A DNA stretch of 64,000 nucleotides. Origin: a virus. Below the pieces are notes generated by a model that was given only the letters and a program-made list of their open reading frames with translations, was not told the origin of the DNA and did no database searches. The position numbers and the translations under genes were made by a program. This document shows positions 1 through 9,048 of this stretch, piece by piece (the first letter of the stretch is position 1; each line of letters opens with the position of its first letter). The stretch is from positions 22,417-86,416 of IMG/VR virus record IMGVR_UViG_3300036852_000300. One strand, 5' to 3'.

Positions 1-3000
1 CGGGCGGATGAAGCGGCGTACACGGCGGCGCTGCGGCTGGCCAGGGCCGTCGAGATCGAAGAGGAGCGGATCGCCGCCCGCCGGCTGCGCCGGATCGAAC
101 AGGCGGCCGCCGCCGAACTGCGCGCCTCTCGCCGGAACGCCCCGGGCAGCGACGCGGCGGAACGGGAGTACCGGCGGGCCGAACGCGGCGGGATTGGGGT
201 CGAGACCGAAGAATTCCGCAACGCCCAACGCGCCCAGCAGCAGATCCGCCAGGAAGCGGCGGCGACCAACCGGATCATCGCCGAAGGTGAACGGGCGGTC
301 GCGCGCGCCAGGGCCGAAGCGGCCCGCGAGGAAGCGTCCAGGGCACAGGATCGGCGGCGCCAGGTCGAAGAGGTCATGGCCGCCAACCGGCGGCTGTACG
401 CCGAAGAACAGGCCGGGATCCGGGCCAGCCAGCGGGCCGAAGCCGAAGCCGCTAGGGACCGTCGGCGATCGACCGAAGAGATCCTGCGCCACAACCAGCG
501 CCAGCACGACGAAGAGATCCGGGCGGCGGTCCGAAGAGAACAGCAGCGCCGCCGCGAGCAGCGCGAGATCGAACAGGAAGCCCGCCGCGAGGAACAGCGT
601 CGGCGCGCCGAAGAACGCGAGTCGGTCCCCCGGGCCGCCCTGTCCGGTGGGCTCCGGGGCGCGATCTCCGGGTCTGGTCTCGGCGGCGGCCTGCTGATCG
701 GTGGCGGGCTGGCCGGCGCCCAATTGGCGGCGACGGCGGCGGCGATCGCCATTCAGGCGGTCACCCGGGCGACGATCGACGGGATCGCCGCCAGCATCCG
801 CTACAACGCGGTGCTGGAACAGCAGACCCGCACCTTTGAGCACTACACCGGATCGGTCTCGGCCGGGCAGAAGGCGATCCAAGAGCTACGCCAGCAGGCC
901 GCGATCTCGCCGTTTGGCGACGAACAGGAGATCGCGGCCGGCGCCACCTTCCTGCGGGTCAGCGGCGGCGACGTCGAGCGGATGAAGGAGCTGACCCAGC
1001 TAACGGTCGCCCTGGCCTCCGCGCACCCGGAGCTGGGCTTCGAGGCGATGCAGGCCGCCATTCAACAGCTCATCTCCGGCGACTTCCGGGCCTTTGAAGA
1101 CCGCACCAACATCGCGATCGGGACGGTCCGTCAGCTTGCCCAGCAGGGCTTCAGTGGGATGGAGCTCTACCGCAAGGCGGTCGAAGCGGCCGGCGGGTCG
1201 ACCGAGCTGCTGGTCAAGTCGGCCCAGGGTTTCGACGCCCAGCTTGCCCAGCTTCAGTCGACCGCTGCCGGCATCCAGGGCGCCCTGGGGCGCGGCTTCT
1301 TTGAAGCGCTGCTGGGCGGCCTTCAGGAAGCGAACACCGTCCTGTCCGCCAACCGCCAGGGATGGGAGCTGCTGGCGGAAGGGATCGGGACCGCCGTCGT
1401 TGAAGGCCAGAAGTTCCTGGCCATCACGTCCGGGTTGGCCAGTAGCCTGGCGGGGCTGCGCGACCTGCTGGGGCTGACTGGTGGCGGCCTTCAGGGCCTA
1501 GCCCAAACCCGTCGCGAGCAGCGCCAGGCCCGCGAGGAAGCGGCCCCGACCCGCCCGCCGATCCCGTTCGCCCCGACGACGGCGTACACCCCGGAGCAGG
1601 AACAGCAGATCCGGGCGGCCCGCGCCCAGCGCCAGGAAGAACAGCGCCAGTTGCAGATCGATCTGGCCGCCCAGCAGGGCGCGCTGGGCCAGGTCAAGGC
1701 CGCCCACGCCGAGATCGGGCGCCAGATCAACGAAAACCAGGCCGCCGCTAAGCGGGTCACCAGTGAGTACGAAGCCCAGATCGTCGTCCTGAAGGCCCAG
1801 ATCGCGGCGATCGAAGCACCGACCCAGGCGATGAACGCCCGCGCGGCCGCGATCCTGGAGGCCCAGCGCGAGCAGGCCCGGATCGCCGATCGCGCCCAGC
1901 AAGCCCAGGGGCCGGTCAGCCAGCGGGCCGACATCGCCGAAGCCCAGGCCCTGCTGGACTTTGAAGAGGAAGCGCTGGCGATCCGCCACCGCCGGGCCGA
2001 GATCAACGAAGAGATCGCCCAGCGCGAGCAGGAGAACGGCCGCCGGGTCCGCCAGGCCGAACTGGACAACGAACAGGAACGCATCCGCGCCAGGCGCGAA
2101 GAGATCGAACAGATCCAGACGGCCCGCCAGGAACGGATCGAAGCGCTCCGGGCCGAGATCCAGGCCGCCCAGGAGGTGCGCCAGCAGCGCCTGGAAGCGC
2201 TGAGAGAGGAAGTCCGGGCCGCCCAGGAAGTCCGCCAGACCCGGATCGAAGCGATCCGCGAAGAGATCCAGGCCGCCCAGGCGAGCCGGCAGGCCCGCCT
2301 GGAAGCGCTGAGAGAGGAAGTCCGGGCCAGCCAGGAAGCCAGGCAGCAGCGGCTGGACGCGATCCGCGAAGAGATCCGGGCCAACCAGGCCGCCCGCCAG
2401 GCGTCGCTGGACGGCCTGCGTGAAGAGATCCGGGCGCGTCAGGAAGCCCGCCAGATCGCGCTGGAAGCGGCTCGCGAGATCATCCAGGCCCACCAGGAAG
2501 AACGCCGCGCGGCGATCGAAAACCTGAACGATCAGATCCGGGCCAGGCGGGAAGCGTACGACCTGGCCAGGGAAGCCGCCCGCGAGCTAGCCGACGAAGC
2601 CGAACGCCAGTACCGGCGCGAGCGCGACGCGGCCGACCGCGCCCACCAGGCCAGGCAGCAAGAGTACCGGGACCGGATCGACCAGCTTCGGGAAGCCGAC
2701 CGCCAGGAACGGAACCGAGAGCGCGGGCCGTCGGCGGCTGAACGGGAGCTGGAGGCCCTGGAACGGGTCAACCGCGAGCGTCAGCGGGCCAGGACCCTGG
2801 AAGACGCGCAGCTTGCGGTCGCCGAAGCCAGGACGTCGAGAGAATGGCGCGACGCCCGCCGCCGGCTGGCCGTCGTCCAGGAACAGCAAGCCTATGAACG
2901 CCAACGCGAAGCCCTTCAACAGCGGATCGAAGAGGAAAGGAACGCCCGTGAGGAACGGTCGTTCCAGCGCCAGGAAGAGATCGCCGAGCTTGAGCGACGG

Positions 3001-5514
3001 GCGGCCGCCGAAGACCGCGCCTACCGCGAGCAGCGCGACCGGCAAGAGCTTGCCCACCAGCAGGCCAGGCAAGCCCTTGAAGACGCCAACCGGGCCGAAG
3101 ACCGGGCCGAACGCGAGCGCCAGCGCGAAGAGGACCGCCAGGTCCGCGAGCTTGAACGGGCCGACCGGGAAGCCACCAAGCAAGAACAGGCCCAGATCCG
3201 CGAGCAAGAGAAACGCGAGCGCGAGCTACAGCGCGAAGAAGAACGCGCCATCCGCGAGGCCGAACGGTCCGCTGCTGCTGCTGATCGTGCCGATCAGGAA
3301 CGGCTCCGGCAGGAAGAACAGGCCGCCCGCGCCGCTGAGCGCGAAGAAGAACGGACCATCCGGGACGCTGAACAGGCCGCCCGCGCCGCAGAACAGGCCG
3401 ACCAGGCCCGGCTCCGGGCCGCCGAAGCCGAAGACCGCCGTCTCACCCGTGAGGAAGAGGCCCGCGTCCGGGCCGCCGAAACCGAAGACCGCCGGCTTCA
3501 ACGCGAGGAAGACCGCCGTCTCCGCGACGAAGAAGCGGCAGCAAAAGCCGCCCAGCGGGCCGAAGACGCCCAACTGCGCGCCGAAGAACGGGCCTACCAG
3601 CAGCGCCAGAAGGAAGAACGCGAACGTCAGCGCCGCGAGGAAGAGGAGCAGAACAACCGCCAGCTAGAACGACTTCGGGAAGCCCGCACACTGGAGATCC
3701 GGGCGCTGGAGCTGCGCCAGCGGACCCTGGATCTCCAGGACCGCACCGCCGCCGCCACGGCGGCCCGTGACCGGGTCATCGCCGACTACGTCCTGGCGAT
3801 TCTGGAGAACGCCCAGAAGATCGATCAACTGACCCAGCAGATCCGGGCGCTGCCCCTGCGTCAGGAGATCGCCGAGCTTGAAGCGCTGGCGGCGACCAGG
3901 ATGGCGCCGATCGAAGCGCGGCGGATTCAGCTTGACCTGGAGCTGTCGGAATCCCAGGCCCGGATCGACGCGATCACCCGAGAGATCGAGCGCATCCAGC
4001 GCGAGCTTCAGATCCGGAGCCGGCCCGGCCCCGACGAGACCCCGGTGCCGGAGGGCACCAGGTCGCCGTTCCAGCTACCATCGGGCGACGGCGGCTGGGT
4101 GCAGTGGCTGACCGACCTGACGGCCGCCATCCGCGACGGCTGGAATAATTTCTGGCGTACCGAGAACACCGGCCCGGAGGCGATCCGGGACTGGGGCGAG
4201 CGGGGCGCGGTCTACGTCGAGAAGGACGTCTGGCAGACCGACTCGCCGTCCCGCCGGACCGAAGCGCTGGCCTACGACGTCGCCCAGGGCTTCATTCTCC
4301 AGATCCAGTACCAGGGGCCGTTCATCCGGGCGGCGATGGAAGAGGCGTTCAGTCCGCCGGACCTGTCGGCCACCCTGCGCGCGCCGTTTGAAGAGTTTCT
4401 GTACACCTGGCTGCCGGGTGTCCCGCCGTTCTACGCCGCGACCGGCGCGGAAGCGGCCGCCCAGTGGCAGGCCGGCTACAGCAGCGTCGACCTGGGGGCG
4501 ATCCTCCGGGCGCCGTTTGAAGAGTTCCTGTACACCTGGCTGCCCGGCACCCCGGCCTTCTACACCCAGGCCGCCACCGACAGTACCGGCGCCTTCCGGG
4601 CCGCCTACGAAGCGGCCGACCTGTACGGGGTACTGAGGTTCCCGTACGAAGAGATGATCGGCTGGCTGCCGGGCCTGGCGGACCAGTACCGGACGGCCGC
4701 GTCTGACAGCGCGGCCGCGTTCACGACCGCCTACGACGCGGCCGACCTGTACGCGGTCCAGCGGCGGCCGTTTGAAGAGATGATCGACACCTGGCTGCCG
4801 GGCCTGCCTGCCCATTTTGAAGGGAGTGGGCAGGCCGCCGCTGCTGCCTGGGCCAACGGCTGGTCCAGCGGCCAGGCGGCGATCATCGCGGCGATCGACG
4901 CCACGATGTTCAGCGTTCAGGCGCGGCTGGCTGAGTACGACCCGGGCTTCACGACCCTGGGCAGCAACGCGGCCATCAACTGGCAGAACGGCTGGGTTGC
5001 GGCGATGAACGGCTGGACCCCGCCGATCCCGCAGGCCACGGCGCCAGGCGGCGGTGGTGAAGGCGGCGGTCGTCGTCGGGAAGGGCCGGACCCGGGCGGG
5101 ACCGGGCCTGCCCCGACCCCGACCCCCCAGCCGACCCCGCAGTGTCCGCCGGGCACCCGCTGGTCGACGGCGTTCGGCCAGTGCATGCCGTTCTCCCCGA
5201 CCCCGCCGATCGCGTTTGGCGGCGGCGACTGGATACCCCAGGCCCAGGCCGGGGCGGTCCTACCAGCAGCGGCCATGCAGGACGCCGTGGCACGAGCGGC
5301 GAGTCCGCGACCTTCAGATCCCCAGGCTGCCCAGTCGAGAGGTCCGGTCAACATCCACATCGAACAGCGGATCTCGGCCGACGGGATCACCGACCCCCAG
5401 GCGTTCGCCCAGATGGTCACCGACCAGACGGTCGACGCGATCGTGAACATCCTGGACGTCACCCAGCAGACGTCGCTGTCACCCGTCACACGCATCCTAC
5501 CGGGAGCCCTGTAG
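1..5514 (+). CDS. Tail tape measure protein (5' end outside the window)
   Basis: The frame is open from the first base, so the start lies upstream; at least 1837 residues are present. The product would set tail length and be ejected with the DNA. Nucleotides about 640-1200 encode a hydrophobic Gly/Ala stretch and a helical block typical of tape measure N-terminal cores (KELTQLTVALAS, then ISGDFRAFEDR). Nucleotides about 1500-4020 encode a very long Glu/Arg/Gln-rich coiled coil with repeats such as EALREEVRA. At about 4360-4830 lie four repeats of about 43 residues with the core PFEEF..TWLPG. At the usual 1.5 angstrom per residue the tail would exceed about 270 nm (inference). It ends directly against the next ATG. 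Confidence 0.93.
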   Translation, partial: RADEAAYTAALRLARAVEIEEERIAARRLRRIEQAAAAELRASRRNAPGSDAAEREYRRAERGGIGVETEEFRNAQRAQQQIRQEAAATNRIIAEGERAVARARAEAAREEASRAQDRRRQVEEVMAANRRLYAEEQAGIRASQRAEAEAARDRRRSTEEILRHNQRQHDEEIRAAVRREQQRRREQREIEQEARREEQRRRAEERESVPRAALSGGLRGAISGSGLGGGLLIGGGLAGAQLAATAAAIAIQAVTRATIDGIAASIRYNAVLEQQTRTFEHYTGSVSAGQKAIQELRQQAAISPFGDEQEIAAGATFLRVSGGDVERMKELTQLTVALASAHPELGFEAMQAAIQQLISGDFRAFEDRTNIAIGTVRQLAQQGFSGMELYRKAVEAAGGSTELLVKSAQGFDAQLAQLQSTAAGIQGALGRGFFEALLGGLQEANTVLSANRQGWELLAEGIGTAVVEGQKFLAITSGLASSLAGLRDLLGLTGGGLQGLAQTRREQRQAREEAAPTRPPIPFAPTTAYTPEQEQQIRAARAQRQEEQRQLQIDLAAQQGALGQVKAAHAEIGRQINENQAAAKRVTSEYEAQIVVLKAQIAAIEAPTQAMNARAAAILEAQREQARIADRAQQAQGPVSQRADIAEAQALLDFEEEALAIRHRRAEINEEIAQREQENGRRVRQAELDNEQERIRARREEIEQIQTARQERIEALRAEIQAAQEVRQQRLEALREEVRAAQEVRQTRIEAIREEIQAAQASRQARLEALREEVRASQEARQQRLDAIREEIRANQAARQASLDGLREEIRARQEARQIALEAAREIIQAHQEERRAAIENLNDQIRARREAYDLAREAARELADEAERQYRRERDAADRAHQARQQEYRDRIDQLREADRQERNRERGPSAAERELEALERVNRERQRARTLEDAQLAVAEARTSREWRDARRRLAVVQEQQAYERQREALQQRIEEERNAREERSFQRQEEIAELERRAAAEDRAYREQRDRQELAHQQARQALEDANRAEDRAERERQREEDRQVRELERADREATKQEQAQIREQEKRERELQREEERAIREAERSAAAADRADQERLRQEEQAARAAEREEERTIRDAEQAARAAEQADQARLRAAEAEDRRLTREEEARVRAAETEDRRLQREEDRRLRDEEAAAKAAQRAEDAQLRAEERAYQQRQKEERERQRREEEEQNNRQLERLREARTLEIRALELRQRTLDLQDRTAAATAARDRVIADYVLAILENAQKIDQLTQQIRALPLRQEIAELEALAATRMAPIEARRIQLDLELSESQARIDAITREIERIQRELQIRSRPGPDETPVPEGTRSPFQLPSGDGGWVQWLTDLTAAIRDGWNNFWRTENTGPEAIRDWGERGAVYVEKDVWQTDSPSRRTEALAYDVAQGFILQIQYQGPFIRAAMEEAFSPPDLSATLRAPFEEFLYTWLPGVPPFYAATGAEAAAQWQAGYSSVDLGAILRAPFEEFLYTWLPGTPAFYTQAATDSTGAFRAAYEAADLYGVLRFPYEEMIGWLPGLADQYRTAASDSAAAFTTAYDAADLYAVQRRPFEEMIDTWLPGLPAHFEGSGQAAAAAWANGWSSGQAAIIAAIDATMFSVQARLAEYDPGFTTLGSNAAINWQNGWVAAMNGWTPPIPQATAPGGGGEGGGRRREGPDPGGTGPAPTPTPQPTPQCPPGTRWSTAFGQCMPFSPTPPIAFGGGDWIPQAQAGAVLPAAAMQDAVARAASPRPSDPQAAQSRGPVNIHIEQRISADGITDPQAFAQMVTDQTVDAIVNILDVTQQTSLSPVTRILPGAL

Positions 5515-5883
5515 ATGGCCCTGCATGACTACTTCTGGGGCGGGGTCCCGTTTGGTCCGGCAGTCCAGGACAGTGTGTCGATGCCAGACCCTGGCGAGCT
5601 TCTCCAGGGCGAGCGACACGTCCCCTACAGCACCTTCAACGTCATCGACCTGGGCGGGACGACGACCCCGAGATACCGGGCGGCGATCCTGCTGCTGCCC
5701 CAGTACGCCGGCCGGTTCATGGCGTCGCTGGGTCAGACGTCGGCCCTGGTCATCGACGGCACCACCTACGAGACCGCCGTCCTGCTGGGCCTGACCGGTC
5801 ACACCATGACGCCCCGCCGCGAGTTTCATATGTTCCAGGCCGAATGGGCACTGCTGTCCGACGGCGATCCGGGGCCGGTCTGA
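5515..5883 (+). CDS. Small tail protein after the tape measure gene
   Basis: A 122-residue protein starting at the base after the tape measure stop and overlapping the next gene by one base (TGATG). It is mostly beta-strand in character with no signal peptide or membrane segment. Position between tape measure and hub genes suggests a distal tail or tail-tip adaptor. I do not recognise a specific family; the role comes from synteny. Confidence 0.85.
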   Translation: MALHDYFWGGVPFGPAVQDSVSMPDPGELLQGERHVPYSTFNVIDLGGTTTPRYRAAILLLPQYAGRFMASLGQTSALVIDGTTYETAVLLGLTGHTMTPRREFHMFQAEWALLSDGDPGPV

Positions 5884-8285
5884 TGTCGATTCCGACCTTT
5901 CCGCAGACCCCGTTCATCAACCCGCCGGCCCCGCTGCCGATCCCCCAGCCGACGCCGGCGTCGGGGACGATCGTCAGGCGGCCCCGCTTCCAGGTCTACG
6001 TCAACGGGATGCTGATGCCCCACTGCCTGGACATCACCGTCACCCGGGGCCTGGATCTGGACCTGGCGACGGCCCAGATCACCTACCCCTATCCGCTGCC
6101 GGCCTGGATTCCGAAGTGGGCGCGGGTCAGCATCCTGATGACGGCGACCGACCCCAACCCGGCCCTGCCGTATAGCGGGCTGATTGAGCGGTTCACGGGG
6201 TACGTGATGACGTTCACGAACGGGCTGTGGCCCGGCACCGTCACGATCAACTGCCTGGACGTCCTGGCCTTAGCGGCCTGGACCTACACCCCCGAAGAGA
6301 TGGACATCCGGGGGGACACCGACGTCCAGGCGATCGTCCGGATCCTGGGGCCGGGCGAAGGCGACAACCTGGGCGGCGTCGGCTACCAGTTGTCGCTGCT
6401 CCGGATCGACGGCCTGCACGAAGTGATCGGCGACATGCCGGACGCCAACCTGTTCTGGGAGTTGGGGCAGACCGCGCTGGAGAAGGTCAAAGACATCGAC
6501 AGCGTCTCCCTGGGCTTCCGGACCTACGCCACCGTCGGCGGGTTGATCGTCCGCGAGCAGATCCCGACCAACCCGAACACGGTCACCGAAGTCCACAGCT
6601 TCCGCGAGGGCGTCGACATCCTGGACGGGTCGATGTCGACCGAACAGATCGACCCGAAGAACGAGATCACGGTCTCAGGCTGGGATGGGGTCGAATACGG
6701 CGCCGAGATGCCCGAAGACATGGACCCCTTCTACTGGCGGCGGAATAGCTACTGGGTCCGCTTCATGATGTTGCAGGGGACCGCCGGCGGCGCGGGGTTG
6801 CTGAATCCGACCCTGGTTGCCGAATACATCCTGTCGCAACTGAACAAGAACATCCTGAAGGTGACCTTCAGCACCCACCTGGATCTGCTGATCGAAGGCG
6901 CTGAAGTGATCCACGTCCAGTCGCCCAGGATGGACATCAACCAGAAGTTCTGGGTCCAGTCCTGCCAGACCCAGATCGACGCCAACGGCCAGTTCACCCA
7001 GACGATCACGGCGGTCTCTGAACTGGGGCCGTACAACCGACGGGTCCAGGTGCCGCCGGTAGAGCCGCCAGATCCCGTCCCACCAGGCACGACGCTGCCG
7101 GTCCCACCGGCTGTGCCCGACCTGCCGCCGGCAGCGGACCAGATCCGGCCCCGGATGTCGATCCAGGCGATCGACGTCGAGAAGGCCGCCCCCGCGATCG
7201 ACCTGACGAACCGGGGCCAGGCGATCTTCTGCGTCCTGGCGACCGACCAGTCGACCAGCTTGCAGGGTCAGATCGTGTCCCGCGTCTGGCAAGCCTCCGG
7301 CCCCGGCTGCACCGTGGTCGGCCCCCAGGAAGGGATGACGTTCACGACGTTCTTTACCGACCTGACCCCGCTCTCTCTCATTACCCTGACCGTCACCGAC
7401 AACCACGGCTTCACGGCTGCGATCACCCAGCAAGCATCGACGGGAGCTGTGCCTGTGAGATCCCGCAAGCTGTACGCGGTCACCGATGCGAGCTACGAAG
7501 CGTTCGACGGCAACGTCTGGCGCACCTACGATCCCAGCCGCCCCTGCCAGGTGGTGGGTAACGGCCCCTGGTGGGGCAGCAGCAACGTCGTCGCCTATTC
7601 GGCCGACGACCTGCTGACGCCACCGACCGAATCGGCCGTCCTACCGCCGGGCGAGGACGTGACGGCGATCTGGGTCCACGAGACCAACCTGCGCGTGGTC
7701 GCGGTCGGCGGATCGTCCGGCACGGTCGCGGTCACCACCGACGGCGGTGCGGTCTGGACGATCAAGCCGTCGCCAGGGTCGCGGGTCAACTTCATCATCA
7801 TCTCGATTCATGACCAGCGCGAGATCCACGTGGTGACCCCGGAGGGGTGGCGCAAGTCCCAGGACCAGGGGCTGACCTGGGAGACCGTCAGGGCTGGGAA
7901 TTTCGACTACCTGGAGCTGAGCCACAGCCGCAACATCGTGATCGCAGCCGGTGGCCAGCTTCAGCAGGGCGAGACCGGCACCCCGTTCACTGGCAACAGC
8001 GCGCCGATCGCCGCCGCCACCGCCCATATCCGGGAAGACAAGTTCTACGCGATCGCCGAAGACGGCACGACCTGGTACACGCCCGTCTCCGGCAGCTTCA
8101 CGCTGGTCCAGGGGGTCGACATCCCGGCCGGCTTCCCCTACACGGCCGGCGCCTACCGCGACGGTCAGATGGTCGACCTGGTGTATTTCGCCGCGCAGGA
8201 AGCTGGCCTGTTCAAGACCGTTGATGGCTTCCGGACTGAGCAGGGGTATCTCCGGCTGCGCGAGGTTGGGAGGCTGACGCCATGA
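5883..8285 (+). CDS. Tail hub / tail-associated protein with beta-propeller repeats
   Basis: An 800-residue protein. Start chosen at ATG 5883, which overlaps the previous stop; an in-frame ATG at 5844 lies inside the upstream gene. The N-terminal 350 residues (FQVYVNGMLMPHCLDITVTR onward, with SGLIERFTGYV) resemble phage hub or tail-endopeptidase scaffolds. A proline-rich linker (near 7040-7130) leads to a beta-sandwich and then BNR/sialidase-type propeller repeats (TTDGGAVWTIKP, SQDQGLTWETV). This suggests a hub carrying a surface- or glycan-binding domain. No catalytic residues were identified. Confidence 0.8.
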   Translation: MSIPTFPQTPFINPPAPLPIPQPTPASGTIVRRPRFQVYVNGMLMPHCLDITVTRGLDLDLATAQITYPYPLPAWIPKWARVSILMTATDPNPALPYSGLIERFTGYVMTFTNGLWPGTVTINCLDVLALAAWTYTPEEMDIRGDTDVQAIVRILGPGEGDNLGGVGYQLSLLRIDGLHEVIGDMPDANLFWELGQTALEKVKDIDSVSLGFRTYATVGGLIVREQIPTNPNTVTEVHSFREGVDILDGSMSTEQIDPKNEITVSGWDGVEYGAEMPEDMDPFYWRRNSYWVRFMMLQGTAGGAGLLNPTLVAEYILSQLNKNILKVTFSTHLDLLIEGAEVIHVQSPRMDINQKFWVQSCQTQIDANGQFTQTITAVSELGPYNRRVQVPPVEPPDPVPPGTTLPVPPAVPDLPPAADQIRPRMSIQAIDVEKAAPAIDLTNRGQAIFCVLATDQSTSLQGQIVSRVWQASGPGCTVVGPQEGMTFTTFFTDLTPLSLITLTVTDNHGFTAAITQQASTGAVPVRSRKLYAVTDASYEAFDGNVWRTYDPSRPCQVVGNGPWWGSSNVVAYSADDLLTPPTESAVLPPGEDVTAIWVHETNLRVVAVGGSSGTVAVTTDGGAVWTIKPSPGSRVNFIIISIHDQREIHVVTPEGWRKSQDQGLTWETVRAGNFDYLELSHSRNIVIAAGGQLQQGETGTPFTGNSAPIAAATAHIREDKFYAIAEDGTTWYTPVSGSFTLVQGVDIPAGFPYTAGAYRDGQMVDLVYFAAQEAGLFKTVDGFRTEQGYLRLREVGRLTP

Positions 8286-8698
8286 CCGTTCCGCCAGTGC
8301 GCACGCGGATCTCCCCGGCGTCGAGACGTCGGCTGACCCAGATGTTCGGGCGGATGCTGGCCAAAAACCGCGAGGTCGCCGAAGCGATGGCGCTGCGTGT
8401 CCAAAGCGACATCGCGACCCCTGGCGGCGCGATCCGGGTCCACAGCGTCCCGCCGCTGCTGGGCGACGTCACCGGGCGGATCATCGAGACGATCGTCGCC
8501 GGGTTTCGGGGCCGCCCGCTGTCGGAAGCCGTGCCGACCCACGGCGACGTCTACACCTGGGACGCGGCCGATCAGCAGTGGCAGCCGAAGCGGGGGGCGA
8601 CGTCGACCCGCTGGGAACCGGTCGTCACCGGTGGGCCGGGCAATGAACAGATCGTCTTCTCAAATGGCGACATCGTGATGACTGAGGTGCCGATCTGA
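8282..8698 (+). CDS. Virion-associated protein of unknown function
   Basis: A 138-residue protein with an ATGA overlap to the hub gene and a one-base overlap to the next gene. The basic N-terminal half is helical (RRLTQMFGRMLAKN); the C-terminal half is short beta strands. No recognised domain. The tight coupling inside the tail-tip operon suggests a structural or assembly role. Confidence 0.8.
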   Translation: MTVPPVRTRISPASRRRLTQMFGRMLAKNREVAEAMALRVQSDIATPGGAIRVHSVPPLLGDVTGRIIETIVAGFRGRPLSEAVPTHGDVYTWDAADQQWQPKRGATSTRWEPVVTGGPGNEQIVFSNGDIVMTEVPI

Positions 8699-9048
8699 TG
8701 GCCGCCGGGGTGCTGAACATCTACGTCGAGCAGGGGGCGACCTGGCAGCGTCAGGTCGCCTGGACCCAGGAGAACGGCGATCCGATCAACATCGTCGGGT
8801 ACAGCGCCCGGATGATGATCCGCGAGCGGTACCGATCGGACGAACCGATCGTCTCGCTGGACAGCGACCCTGGCGGCGGGATCGTCATCACCGCCCCGAA
8901 CCTGCTGGACATCACCATGACGGCCGCCCAGACGGCGCTGATCGACTTCGGTGCCGGGGTCTACGACCTGGAGCTTGTCGCACCTGACGGCAGGGTCATC
9001 CGGCTGCTGCAAGGCACGGCTGAGATCGGCCCGGAGGCGACGAAATGA
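8698..9048 (+). CDS. Small beta-sandwich tail-tip protein (BppU-N-like)
   Basis: A 116-residue protein with the pattern [18 protein letters not shown] then GYSARMMIR, seen in small proteins next to fibre genes and in the N-terminal domain of baseplate upper proteins. It probably forms an attachment collar for the large fibre encoded next, whose ATG overlaps its stop. The family assignment is by remembered sequence style, so only moderate. Confidence 0.75.
   Translation: MAAGVLNIYVEQGATWQRQVAWTQENGDPINIVGYSARMMIRERYRSDEPIVSLDSDPGGGIVITAPNLLDITMTAAQTALIDFGAGVYDLELVAPDGRVIRLLQGTAEIGPEATK

Noticed and set aside
1491-2493. Antisense frames opposite the tape measure coiled coil
   Set aside because: Shadow of repetitive Glu/Arg/Gln codons; no ribosome binding site and wrong strand for the operon.
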